Source: Thiodiazotropha sp040506705 (lineage in GTDB: Bacteria; Pseudomonadota; Gammaproteobacteria; Chromatiales; Chromatiaceae). From it: a stretch of 64,000 nucleotides of DNA. Below the pieces are notes generated by a model that did no database searches, was not told the origin of the DNA, and saw only the letters and a program-made list of their open reading frames with translations. Below, one piece after another: positions 44,888-53,696 of the stretch (position 1 is its first letter; every line of letters begins with the position of its first letter). A program made the position numbers and the translations under genes. The stretch is taken from the NCBI GenBank assembly GCA_040506705.1, contig JBEVWG010000016.1, positions 62,001 to 126,000 of the forward strand, given 5' to 3'.

Positions 44888-45643
44888 GTGGACAGCCTCA
44901 ACACCCAACTAATCAGCACTTTGATCCTGCCCCCGGCAGGCCCCCTTCTGCTTGGCCTTATCGGCTTGCTGCTATGGGCTACCGCCTTTGGTCGTAAATT
45001 GGTTGTAATAGCGCTACTTCTGCAGATAACACTGAGTCTACCGATCACCGGGGAATTGATTTTCTCAACCCTTCAAAAGCACCCTCCCCTGAGCAGACAG
45101 CAGATACAAGACAATCAGGCTCAGGCGATCGTTGTTCTTGGAGGAGGGCGCTACCGTGAAGCACCGGAGTATGGATCTGACACTGCAAGTTTGCGATTGT
45201 TGAGCCGTCTTCGCTATGCTGCAAATATCGCTAGAGAGACCGGATTACCGATTATTCCAAGCGGAGGCAAGCCTGGTGGCAAGGGTGATTCAGAAGCTGA
45301 GATCTCAGCAAAGATTCTACTTCTGGACTATGGCATATCTGTCCGGCATATGGACAAGCGTAGTAGAAACACCTGGGAGAATGCCCGTAACATTGCCCAG
45401 CTCATCGATGGGCTGGATATCAAGAAAGTTATATTAATTACCGATGCTGCACATATGCCTCGAGCTGCGGATGCTTTCAAGCGCCATGGTGTGCAGTTAA
45501 TTCCGGCGCCGATCAACTTTGAATACCAGCTGCAGGGAGAGCGACCCAACTATGAAAGATTCATCCCCAGCATGACTGCGGCAATGAACATTTCACTGGG
45601 CCTGCATGAGCTTCTGGGGCAATTTTGGTACTCTCTGAAGTAG
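44888..45643 (+). CDS. YdcF/ElyC-family membrane protein (DUF218)
   Basis: 251 residues with two N-terminal membrane helices, then a periplasmic DUF218 domain: AIVVLGGGRYREAPEY, IPSGGKPGGKGDSEAE, SRNTWENARN and LITDAAHMPRA. Resembles ElyC, linked in E. coli to envelope integrity and undecaprenyl-phosphate use. GTG start, 14 bases after lipA. Its location after wall genes is consistent with an envelope role. Confidence 0.85.
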   Translation: MDSLNTQLISTLILPPAGPLLLGLIGLLLWATAFGRKLVVIALLLQITLSLPITGELIFSTLQKHPPLSRQQIQDNQAQAIVVLGGGRYREAPEYGSDTASLRLLSRLRYAANIARETGLPIIPSGGKPGGKGDSEAEISAKILLLDYGISVRHMDKRSRNTWENARNIAQLIDGLDIKKVILITDAAHMPRAADAFKRHGVQLIPAPINFEYQLQGERPNYERFIPSMTAAMNISLGLHELLGQFWYSLK

Positions 45644-45666
45644 CCCTGAAAACAACTCGGCCTGGA

Positions 45667-46707
45667 CTATTCAGAGCCCCCTTGATTATCATCATCCACA
45701 TGGGCCATATAGCGCTCCATCAGATAGCAGAGACAATCCTCTCTTATCACTTCCAGGTCTTTTGTCAGCATCGAGGGCATTACCATGCGATTGAGGCAGA
45801 GCTGCCCCTCTTCGATATGAAAATAGTCACAGCCCACATCTGAGCCACTCTCATCCCTGACCTCCAGTGCTTCAAGTCCTCTGCCATTAACCCATCCGAG
45901 GAATGTTCCCACAGGCAATTCTCGAAAATTCATATGATCGAGATCGGGATCGAATACCAGCTGGCTCTCATTGGGTATAAAGCCGAAACTGGTATCCTTG
46001 GTTATCTTAACCTGTGCCACGGTATGAAACAGATCAATATCCTGGTGTGCAACAGGGTGAAGTGGATGCTCCGCCAGGTGCAGACAAGCCTCCAGGTACT
46101 GCAACGCATGTTCGACACCATATGCACTGCCCACTTTGCCGCACTCTAGGGTAACCGAGGGACAAAGTTCTGCAAATGCCATCGACTGAACCCCCTTTGG
46201 ACGAAGAAAGTAGACCACCGTGCGGGAAAAAAGTAGTGCAAGATGCAGAAATGGACCATGCAATCTGTTAACACAGGCATAGTGAGGATTGAGACCGGTA
46301 TTGTTATGAACATCGACACTGGCGAAGGGTTGACGCTGCCGCATTATTTCAACCACCTGAGCCATCATCTGCTTCTCAGGGCTCTCCTCAAGCTCACTAC
46401 CAGGCCAGACTCGATTATAGTCAGGTTGCCCCGGCAACAACCTCTTATGCCGCGTAGCCGCTGACACATTCCCAATGAATATACTCAATGAACGAGGCAG
46501 CTCTTTGCCACCCTGATAGCGTCTCAACAACAATCGAATCGCTTCCCAACCCACCTGCTCATTGCCATGCATCAATACGGAAACAAATAGCGGCGGCTGT
46601 TTCCTTCCAGGCAGGTGAATCAAACTTGGGCCAGGCAGACTATCGGCTAGTTGATGAGCCTGCAAAGAGAGCAGCTTGTCTGGTAAGTAGTCGTATTGCT
46701 TTAACAT
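45667..46707 (-). CDS. Aspartoacylase/succinylglutamate desuccinylase family hydrolase
   Basis: 346 residues. Zinc-carboxypeptidase (M14-like) core with zinc-ligand motif MHGNEQVGWEA (near residue 48), FASVDVHNNTGLNPHY (near 133) and a conserved Glu in VTLECGKVG. A beta domain follows at the C-terminus. The family hydrolyses N-acyl-amino acids; the exact substrate is unknown, and no arginine-succinyl pathway genes are nearby. It lies 15 bases after the ligase gene. Confidence 0.78.
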   Translation of the reverse strand: MLKQYDYLPDKLLSLQAHQLADSLPGPSLIHLPGRKQPPLFVSVLMHGNEQVGWEAIRLLLRRYQGGKELPRSLSIFIGNVSAATRHKRLLPGQPDYNRVWPGSELEESPEKQMMAQVVEIMRQRQPFASVDVHNNTGLNPHYACVNRLHGPFLHLALLFSRTVVYFLRPKGVQSMAFAELCPSVTLECGKVGSAYGVEHALQYLEACLHLAEHPLHPVAHQDIDLFHTVAQVKITKDTSFGFIPNESQLVFDPDLDHMNFRELPVGTFLGWVNGRGLEALEVRDESGSDVGCDYFHIEEGQLCLNRMVMPSMLTKDLEVIREDCLCYLMERYMAHVDDDNQGGSE

Positions 46708-46722
46708 ACTGATTCTACAAAA

Positions 46723-48141
46723 CTAAATATCCCATTCATGGACAGGCTTGCCACGCTCTTGCCTCTCAAGGTAGGCCTTGGTCAATCCCTGCATATCCAC
46801 TCCATACTTCGCTACCCACTGCTTTTGCCAGATAGCCCCATTGACACCCAGAGTTACCCGTTTACGGATAATCTCCAACCAATGGTCGACTGACTCAGGA
46901 TCGATGCCAAGTGAAAGCAGTCCGTCTTTTGCAATAGGCAGCAGCTGTTCGCCAATCAACTGTGCAGCAGGAAGACGCTGCCAGCCAAACCAATAGAGTT
47001 GGGATCGCAAACCATACCTGGCAGCCTGATAGAAATTACTACGCGCGCGAATAAATCCCATCTCTTCTTCAGGCCGCTCATATCGTTCAGCCAGACCGGT
47101 TACAAGGCCAAAATAGAAAGCGGCATTGGCAATCATATCCGGCATGCTGGGGCCAGCAGGCACAACCCGATGCTCAATACGGAGATGGATCTTGTTGTTT
47201 TTATCAAAGCCGATCAAGGGACGGTTCCAGCGCCAAATGGTGCCATTGTGCAGTCGCAAATGAGCCAGTTTTTCAATTGGCTCATCCAATAACCGGGGAA
47301 GCAGGACGGGATAGCGCTGCAAATTGGCTCGAAAACTCTCCATCATAGAGTGGTAGAGATAGCGAATTCCGAAACTGACTCGCTTGGTCAAATCGGAAGC
47401 CCCCACCGAAATTGACTGTTCGAAGAGAGGAATTCTTGTCTCATCCCAGAGATTCCGACCAAACAGGTACGGTGAGTTAGCACTCAATGCAACCATCGGA
47501 GCAGAGACGATCTTAGACAGATTATAGAGTTTTGCAGCCTGGCTGACAGCCACCTGCAGGTGGATTTGAAAAGAGGTTGCCGCCGATTCAAGCATCACAT
47601 CATCATGACAAAGGTCGAGTGACTCAGGACCATCAATATGCAGTTCAACCGGCTGCCCCTTGCGCAACTTGAATACTTGATCATTCAACGCCCGATAGCG
47701 GTTCAGCGGTGACATATTTTCCAGACTGAGATCTGCTTGGCGAAGGGTGGGCAATATGCCAAACATCCCCATTTGATCTGAAAATTTTTCAGCTTGCTGG
47801 TTGCACTCTTGCCAGATGCCCAGTAGTTCCTGGTACATCTCGTTTAAAGCACCCTGCCTCAGGGAACGGGGGGTTGTGTTGATTTCCAGATTAAAGGTTG
47901 CCAGTTCTGGCACCACATACCGCTTATCCAAGCCTTGCAGCAAAACCTGGTTGAGCGGCGCTGGATTACCTTGACTATCGAGTATACAAGCTTCGAGCTC
48001 CAATCCCCCGATCTGACCCTGATCACCGATCAAGCCATCCATGAACCACTCGTCAAGAAGACGGGTTTCAGATATCAGTCGCCGCTGAAACTCTGCGAAG
48101 TCTGATTCTGAAAAGTTGCTGGAATAGATCTCCTGACCCAT
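46723..48141 (-). CDS. Glutamate-cysteine ligase family (GCS2-type) protein
   Basis: 472 residues. The block GGLELEACI near 46 and NLEINTTPRSLRQGAL fit the ATP-binding region of the COG2170 (YbdK-like) carboxylate-amine ligases, with HLRIEHRVVPAGPSMPDM near 318. Members form gamma-glutamyl or other amides; the substrate cannot be read from sequence. Paired with an amidohydrolase downstream and MurU upstream. Confidence 0.75.
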   Translation of the reverse strand: MGQEIYSSNFSESDFAEFQRRLISETRLLDEWFMDGLIGDQGQIGGLELEACILDSQGNPAPLNQVLLQGLDKRYVVPELATFNLEINTTPRSLRQGALNEMYQELLGIWQECNQQAEKFSDQMGMFGILPTLRQADLSLENMSPLNRYRALNDQVFKLRKGQPVELHIDGPESLDLCHDDVMLESAATSFQIHLQVAVSQAAKLYNLSKIVSAPMVALSANSPYLFGRNLWDETRIPLFEQSISVGASDLTKRVSFGIRYLYHSMMESFRANLQRYPVLLPRLLDEPIEKLAHLRLHNGTIWRWNRPLIGFDKNNKIHLRIEHRVVPAGPSMPDMIANAAFYFGLVTGLAERYERPEEEMGFIRARSNFYQAARYGLRSQLYWFGWQRLPAAQLIGEQLLPIAKDGLLSLGIDPESVDHWLEIIRKRVTLGVNGAIWQKQWVAKYGVDMQGLTKAYLERQERGKPVHEWDI

Positions 48142-48163
48142 GATTTGCCCATTTAGTGTGGTG

Positions 48164-48817
48164 CTACATATCCTGTTCCAGTGCGCGTAATCGCTCCGGT
48201 GTTCCTACATCAACCCAGTTGCCGTTGTAACGTTCACCTGAAACACCACTCTGAGATATCGCTCTGCGTATCAGAGGTGCCAAAGGAAAAGCTTCGCAGC
48301 GACAGCCCTCAAAAAGCCTGGGGTGATAGACACCAATACCGCTGAATGTCAGACACTCTCCTTGATGCTCTGAGATCCGGTTGCCCTGTAAGTAAAAGTC
48401 CCCTCGTGGATTGTGACCAGGATTTGGAACCATAACCAAATGCGCTAGGTCATTAACCGAAAGTGAGAGGCCGGAAAGATCAAAATCACACCAGACATCC
48501 CCATTGATCACAACAAACGGCGCCTCACCCAATAGGGAGAGTGCCTTGAAAATACCACCCCCAGTCTCCAGGGCTTTGCCTTCAGCAGAGTAGTGAATAT
48601 CAACCCCCCACTGATCACCCCGACCCAGGTGAGCTTCGATCATCTCCCCCAGATAGGCATGATTGATCACCAATTCCCGATAGCCGGCAGCCGCGAGCTT
48701 TTCGATATGATGAACAATAAGTGGCTTTCCAGCCACGGGTAACAGAGGTTTTGGCAACTTGTCGGTCAATGGCCGCATGCGCTCGCCACGGCCAGCGGCC
48801 AGAATCATGGCTTTCAT
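48164..48817 (-). CDS. murU: N-acetylmuramate alpha-1-phosphate uridylyltransferase
   Basis: 217 residues. Nucleotidyltransferase with LAAGRGERMRPLTDKLPKPL (near residue 6), VVINGDVWCDFD (near 103) and the C-terminal WVDVGTPERL. In pseudomonads MurU feeds recycled MurNAc into UDP-MurNAc. The recycling partner AmgK is not in this window, so a related sugar nucleotidyltransferase role remains possible. Confidence 0.82.
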   Translation of the reverse strand: MKAMILAAGRGERMRPLTDKLPKPLLPVAGKPLIVHHIEKLAAAGYRELVINHAYLGEMIEAHLGRGDQWGVDIHYSAEGKALETGGGIFKALSLLGEAPFVVINGDVWCDFDLSGLSLSVNDLAHLVMVPNPGHNPRGDFYLQGNRISEHQGECLTFSGIGVYHPRLFEGCRCEAFPLAPLIRRAISQSGVSGERYNGNWVDVGTPERLRALEQDM

Positions 48818-49122
48818 TAATTATTTAACCCAACAACAAACAGAGTATTTTAAACAAAACAACACGCCTTAAAAGCCAAACTGTAACCTCTTGCCTCGAC
48901 CTTAGCTACACTCTGTCTAAAGTATAGCCGCAGAGAATCCACTGGTTGTTGCCTCTTCAATGACACAGTCTGATTAAACCAAAAACCCAAATCGCCTCTT
49001 CATTCTGTCCAGCTGATCTTTTTAGGTTAAGGCAGTGAGATAAAATAAACAGGCAATAAAAAATGGGGGCTTTAGGCCCCCATTTTTTATTGCTACAAGC
49101 CCGACGGCCAAATAGTCTATTT
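48818..49122. other. rho-murU intergenic region
   Basis: Roughly 300 bases. Contains the rho terminator at 49053-49093. The remaining stretch (48818-49052) is A+T-rich and should hold the promoter of the murU operon on minus; I see no convincing element or gene. Confidence 0.5.
49053..49093 (-). terminator. Intrinsic terminator of rho
   Basis: A perfect 18-base stem GCAATAAAAAATGGGGGC (49053-49070) with its complement (49076-49093), loop TTTAG; A6 and T6 flank the G/C core on both strands, so it should work in either direction. It is 30 bases after the rho stop. Confidence 0.85.
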
Positions 49123-50379
49123 TCAGCCCTTCATGGCATCAAAGAACTCATCGTTAGTCTTACTGACTTTCAGCTTATCAAAAAGGAATTCCATCGCTGC
49201 CAATTCGTCCATAGGATGAAGTATCTTGCGTAGAATCCACATCTTCTGCAGCTCATCCGGCTTCATCAGCAACTCTTCGCGGCGGGTACCAGAACGATTT
49301 ATGTTTATTGCAGGGAAGATACGTTTTTCTGCGATACGTCGATCAAGATGGACTTCCATATTGCCAGTGCCTTTAAACTCTTCATAGATTACATCATCCA
49401 TTCGAGAGCCTGTATCTACCAGCGCTGTGGCAAGAATGGTCAGAGAGCCACCCTCCTCGACGTTTCGGGCAGCACCAAAAAAGCGTTTTGGGCGATGTAG
49501 TGCATTCGCGTCGACACCACCAGTCAATACCTTACCTGAGGAAGGAATTACCGTATTGTAGGCACGCGCCAGACGAGTAATGGAATCAAGTAGAATCACC
49601 ACATCCTTCTTGTGTTCGACTAACCGTTTGGCCTTCTCAATTACCATTTCAGCAACCTGAACATGTCGGGTAGCCGGTTCATCAAAGGTACTCGAAATGA
49701 CTTCCCCGCGTACCGAGCGGGCCATTTCCGTGACCTCCTCAGGGCGTTCATCGATTAGCAATACCATCACATAACACTCTGGGTGATTATTGGTGATCGA
49801 CTGGGCGATATTTTGTAACATCATTGTCTTACCCGCTTTTGGCGGGGAGACGATCAAGCCGCGTTGTCCTTTACCAATTGGCGCACACAGATCGATGGTT
49901 CGAGCGGTAATATCCTCGGTGCTGCCATTACCAATCTCCAGATGAAAACGCTGGTTGGCAAACAGTGGAGTAAAGTTCTCGAATAGAATTTTACTTTTCG
50001 CATTCTCCGGTTTGTCGTAGTTGATTTTATCAACCTTCAACAGCGCGAAGTAACGCTCACCATCCTTAGGAGGACGAATTTTACCGGAGATGGTATCGCC
50101 TGTACGTAGACTGAATCTACGAATCTGACTCGGAGAGACGTAGATATCATCAGGACCGGCTAGATAGGAGCTGTCTGCAGAACGCAGAAAACCAAACCCA
50201 TCCTGGAGAATCTCCAACACCCCATCACCGAAGATGCTTTCACCCTTTTTTGCGTGGGCTTTGAGAATAGCGAAGATCAGATCCTGCTTGCGGGTCCTCG
50301 CCATACCCTCTATTTTCATGGTTGTTGCAAGGTCAGCCAGTGCTGGCACAGGCATTTTCTTTAATTCGGTAAGGTTCAT
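49123..50379 (-). CDS. rho: Transcription termination factor Rho
   Basis: RNA-dependent hexameric ATPase helicase. 418 residues: N-terminal helix domain (MNLTELKKMPVPALADLA), cold-shock RNA-binding domain (GFGFLRSADSSYLAGPDDIYV), Walker A PPKAGKTMML (near residue 178), Walker B VVILLDSITRLARAYN and GTGNMEVHLDR. A standard-size Rho. Lies 178 bases downstream of trxA on the same strand. Confidence 0.98.
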   Translation of the reverse strand: MNLTELKKMPVPALADLATTMKIEGMARTRKQDLIFAILKAHAKKGESIFGDGVLEILQDGFGFLRSADSSYLAGPDDIYVSPSQIRRFSLRTGDTISGKIRPPKDGERYFALLKVDKINYDKPENAKSKILFENFTPLFANQRFHLEIGNGSTEDITARTIDLCAPIGKGQRGLIVSPPKAGKTMMLQNIAQSITNNHPECYVMVLLIDERPEEVTEMARSVRGEVISSTFDEPATRHVQVAEMVIEKAKRLVEHKKDVVILLDSITRLARAYNTVIPSSGKVLTGGVDANALHRPKRFFGAARNVEEGGSLTILATALVDTGSRMDDVIYEEFKGTGNMEVHLDRRIAEKRIFPAININRSGTRREELLMKPDELQKMWILRKILHPMDELAAMEFLFDKLKVSKTNDEFFDAMKG

Positions 50380-50475
50380 AATGATTTAGGAGTTGTTGTT
50401 GTCTGAGAAATGAGTTTGGAAGGAAATAGGCCCGTTCCGGGATTGTTGATTACTATATATTTTGATTCTTTATCA

Positions 50476-50489
50476 GTTCAGGCCTGAAC
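50476..50489. promoter_or_regulatory. 14-base palindrome in the rho leader
   Basis: GTTCAGGCCTGAAC, a perfect dyad without a loop, in the gap between trxA and rho. The form suits a protein-binding site rather than a terminator; no regulator can be named. Confidence 0.35.
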
Positions 50490-50557
50490 AGTGCGAGGAG
50501 TCTACAATGATCGGAAGCTGGCAGACAGTGGTGATACGTCCTGCACCTGAGCTCTAT

Positions 50558-50884
50558 CTATAAATTACTATCGATGAATGCCACAAGTTGTGATTTTGAT
50601 ACGGCCCCGACTTTAGTCGCCTCAACTTCACCATTCTTGAAAAGCATCAAGGTTGGTATACCACGGATCCCATAACGGGGCGGGGTGTTGGGGTTCTCGT
50701 CAATATTAAGTTTAGCCACCTTTAGCTTATCGCCGTATTCCTTAGCGATTTCATCCAGTACTGGGGCAATCATCTTACATGGACCACACCACTCGGCCCA
50801 GTAGTCGATCAGAACTGGCTGACTTGATTGAAGTACGTCAGACTCAAAAGAGTCGTCAGTTATATGAACAATCTGCTCACTCAT
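50558..50884 (-). CDS. trxA: Thioredoxin 1
   Basis: 108 residues, the length of E. coli TrxA, with active site WAEWCGPCKMIAP and the cis-Pro loop RGIPTLMLF. Reductant for ribonucleotide reductase and other disulfides. In the usual trxA-rho pairing. Confidence 0.97.
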   Translation of the reverse strand: MSEQIVHITDDSFESDVLQSSQPVLIDYWAEWCGPCKMIAPVLDEIAKEYGDKLKVAKLNIDENPNTPPRYGIRGIPTLMLFKNGEVEATKVGAVSKSQLVAFIDSNL

Positions 50885-51092
50885 TGATTGAGGATCTCCA
50901 ACTGAATGCTTGGGGATTTTTTGAACGGATGCTATCCGCCACTATTAATCTGTTTGAATCCAGTGACACACCGTGAGACGAATTAACTATATCGAGGGGA
51001 ACAACTGGATAGGATTGAATATTGAATCTTAAAAATGATCACATTTCAAGGCCTAAATGTTAATAACCCAACATTAATTGACAAAATTCCAT

Positions 51093-51428
51093 TTAAACCT
51101 GACTCGGATGGGCGATATAACCATCAAGCAGGGATTCAATCTGGCATAAGTGGGCTATTGATAGAATAGCCTCAGGCACACCGATAAAACTGACCTTAGT
51201 TTCCCGCTCTGCAGCCCAGGCCATCCATTCCAGCATCAATGCAAGACCCGCACTGTCCGCTTTTTCGACCTGAGAAAGATCGATTTCGATCTCTGGTAGA
51301 GCAACAAACAACTTTTCTGACTGTTGCAACAGAACCTTTGCATGTTCGAATGTCATCGCGCCATGCACTTGAAATTGAGATCCGTCTGCTTTTTCTATCC
51401 TTGCTTCACTCACGGCTTCAAGGCTCAT
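51093..51428 (-). CDS. mlaB: STAS-domain protein MlaB
   Basis: 111 residues, STAS fold with LPEIEIDLSQVEKADSAGLALML (serine near residue 65) that docks to the MlaF ATPase on the cytoplasmic side. Overlaps mlaD by 11 bases. MlaC is normally between mlaD and mlaB; here there is no room for it. Confidence 0.88.
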   Translation of the reverse strand: MSLEAVSEARIEKADGSQFQVHGAMTFEHAKVLLQQSEKLFVALPEIEIDLSQVEKADSAGLALMLEWMAWAAERETKVSFIGVPEAILSIAHLCQIESLLDGYIAHPSQV

Positions 51429-51897
51429 CGGAGATTGCGTTCTCCTCAGCCTTGCTGAAGAGAAATTGTCCGATAATCTCTTCCAGAACCAGTGCAGACT
51501 GGGTCATCATCAATTCACTTCCCTGCTCCAGACTCTCAAGACTGCCACCAGGATCAAGACCGATATACTGCTCACCCAGCAGACCTGAAGTGTATATCTT
51601 AGCGATACTGTCATCTGGAATCTGATTGAACTCAGGATCTATAGCGAGAGTCACTACCGCCTCAAAGCTACTCTGATCATAGGTAATTCCAGCGACACGA
51701 CCCACCCTTACACCAGCCATTGATACCGGAGACCTGACCTTCAAACCGCCGATATTATCGAAACGGGCGGTTATCTTATAACCTTCATTTGCTGAAATAC
51801 TGGCAAGATTACTCACCTGCATCGCCAGAAAAAAGAGCGCCACAAGGCCCAACGCCATAAAGAAACCGACGGTAATTTCCAACTGTTTTGTCTGCAT
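51418..51897 (-). CDS. mlaD: MlaD, MCE-domain phospholipid-binding protein
   Basis: 159 residues. N-terminal membrane helix (VGFFMALGLVALFFLAM), then one MCE domain (about 40-115; YKITARFDNIGGLKVRSPVSM) and a helical tail that forms the hexameric pore. The ATG at 51897 gives the standard start; the frame extends to 52047 inside mlaE. Two bases from the mlaE stop. Confidence 0.93.
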   Translation of the reverse strand: MQTKQLEITVGFFMALGLVALFFLAMQVSNLASISANEGYKITARFDNIGGLKVRSPVSMAGVRVGRVAGITYDQSSFEAVVTLAIDPEFNQIPDDSIAKIYTSGLLGEQYIGLDPGGSLESLEQGSELMMTQSALVLEEIIGQFLFSKAEENAISDEP

Positions 51898-51899
51898 GA

Positions 51900-52679
51900 T
51901 TATTCTCCAAACATCAACGCCGTCAGTACAAAATCCAGCACCAGCACAGCCAACGCTGAATGAACAACCGTCCGGGTAGTCGCCTGACTGACACCCGCCG
52001 ACGTCGGGATCGCATCGTATCCCTGAAAAAGTGCTATCCAGGCGCATACGAACCCGAACACAAAGCTTTTGATTACGCCATTGAGGACGTCTTCATTCCA
52101 GTCGATCTTCGACTGCATTTGACTCCAGAAGGCCCCATCATCAACACCCAATAGACCCACACTAACGAAATAGCCACCGATAACCCCTATCGCACTGAAC
52201 ATGGCGGCCAATAGAGGCATGGATAAAAAACCGGCATAGAATCGCGGCGACAAGATGCGACGAATCGGATCAACCGCCATCATCTCCAGACCTGACAGCT
52301 GCTCAGTCGCCTTCATCAGGCCGATTTCAGCAGTCAAAGCTGACCCGGCACGCCCTGCAAACAGTAATGCGGTAACAACAGGCCCCAGCTCACGCACCAG
52401 GGACGCTGCCACCATCACACCCAAACTATCCTCGGCGCCAAACTGTGACAGCACATAGTAGCCCTGCAGCCCCAGCACCATACCTACGAACAGACCTGAG
52501 ACCACGATAATTGTCGTGGTGCGTACGCCGATACTGTGGATCTGTGCAGCTAAAAGCTTTAAACGGGGCAGCAGACTGGTCAAGCCGAAAAGGATCTGAA
52601 CCAGTAGTAGATGACCTCGTCCAAGTCTTTCCAGGGCACCAAGCCCTACGCGTCCGAAATTGGCCAATAGATCAAACAC
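51900..52679 (-). CDS. mlaE: MlaE, phospholipid ABC permease
   Basis: 259 residues, five to six membrane segments, with the family's ...LVRELGPVVTALLFAGRAGSA and MMAVDPIRRILSPRFYAGF coupling region. Inner-membrane permease with MlaF. Overlaps the mlaF stop by one base. Confidence 0.95.
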   Translation of the reverse strand: MFDLLANFGRVGLGALERLGRGHLLLVQILFGLTSLLPRLKLLAAQIHSIGVRTTTIIVVSGLFVGMVLGLQGYYVLSQFGAEDSLGVMVAASLVRELGPVVTALLFAGRAGSALTAEIGLMKATEQLSGLEMMAVDPIRRILSPRFYAGFLSMPLLAAMFSAIGVIGGYFVSVGLLGVDDGAFWSQMQSKIDWNEDVLNGVIKSFVFGFVCAWIALFQGYDAIPTSAGVSQATTRTVVHSALAVLVLDFVLTALMFGE

Positions 52680-53494
52680 TATCCCGCCCCTCTCATGCTC
52701 AACAGGTCTTCTGACAAAGTCGGTGCCTGATAGTGAAAGCCGACAGGTCCATCTGGCAATCCACTCATGAACTGTTTCACAGCCGGTGAATCGGAGCCCA
52801 TCAAGGCATCAGGGGAGCCGGACTCAATCACCTTTCCGCCAGAGATCACATAAATCAGATCTGATATACCTGCCGTCTCTTCTACATCATGAGAAACCAG
52901 GATACTGGTCAAGCCAACCGCATCATTCAATCGTCTCACCAATTGAGCCAACACGCCCATGGATATGGGATCCTGTCCGGTGAAAGGCTCGTCATACATC
53001 ACCATCATTGGATCAAGGGATATAGCCCGCGAGAGCGCTACTCTTCTTGCCATACCACCGGACAGCTCGGAGGGCATCAAATCCCGTGCACCGCGCAGGC
53101 CAACGGCCTCCAGCTTCATCAACACCAGACGTCGGATCATAGACTCCGGAAGGTTGGTGTGTTCACGCAAAGGATAGGCAACGTTATCGTAGACAGTAAG
53201 ATCGGTCAGGAGTGCCCCACTCTGAAACAGCATCCCCATTCGCATACGCAGCTTATAGAGCGCCTTTCGTGAGAGTTTATGGACATTCTCACCATCCACT
53301 TCGATGGTACCCTTGGAGGGTCGCAGCTGGCCGCCGATCAATTTCAGTAAGGTGGTCTTACCTGTTCCACTGGGCCCCATGATCGCGGTGACCTTGCCCC
53401 TGGGAATGTCGATATCCACACCATCGAATATACGGCGTTCACCATGCTTAAATTGCAGATTGCGGATTTTTATGAGTGGCTGACTATTATTCAC
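52679..53494 (-). CDS. mlaF: MlaF, phospholipid ABC ATPase
   Basis: 271 residues. Walker A GPSGTGKT (near residue 42), signature LSGGMARRVALSRA, Walker B VMYDEPFTGQDP and H-loop VSHDV. Drives phospholipid transport between inner membrane and the MlaD ring. First gene of the operon; a TATA-like promoter was not identified. Confidence 0.95.
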   Translation of the reverse strand: MNNSQPLIKIRNLQFKHGERRIFDGVDIDIPRGKVTAIMGPSGTGKTTLLKLIGGQLRPSKGTIEVDGENVHKLSRKALYKLRMRMGMLFQSGALLTDLTVYDNVAYPLREHTNLPESMIRRLVLMKLEAVGLRGARDLMPSELSGGMARRVALSRAISLDPMMVMYDEPFTGQDPISMGVLAQLVRRLNDAVGLTSILVSHDVEETAGISDLIYVISGGKVIESGSPDALMGSDSPAVKQFMSGLPDGPVGFHYQAPTLSEDLLSMRGAG

Positions 53495-53638
53495 GGTGAC
53501 TGATAGAGCTTCATGCTCAAAAGTAACTGAAGGTCAGAGCATTGTGTCTAGGTGTTGATGAAGCGTCAAGGAAGTTAGCCCACAGGTTACAAAATTGATT
53601 GAAAAACACTATAGCAATAGAGTAACCCTGTAAGACGC

Positions 53639-53664
53639 CCCTCCTGGAAACAACTCCAGGGGGG
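53639..53664 (-). terminator. Hairpin after the Ig-like lipoprotein gene
   Basis: CCCTCCTGGA (53639-53648) with TCCAGGGGGG (53655-53664), one G.T pair. No uridine run follows on minus, so termination is uncertain. Confidence 0.3.
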
Positions 53665-53696
53665 AGGCATCTATAAAGCAATAGGGGTATAGCTAG

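Noticed and set aside
53639..53664. Strong terminator after the Ig-like gene
   Set aside because: The hairpin is good but has no uridine tract, so it is listed at low confidence only.
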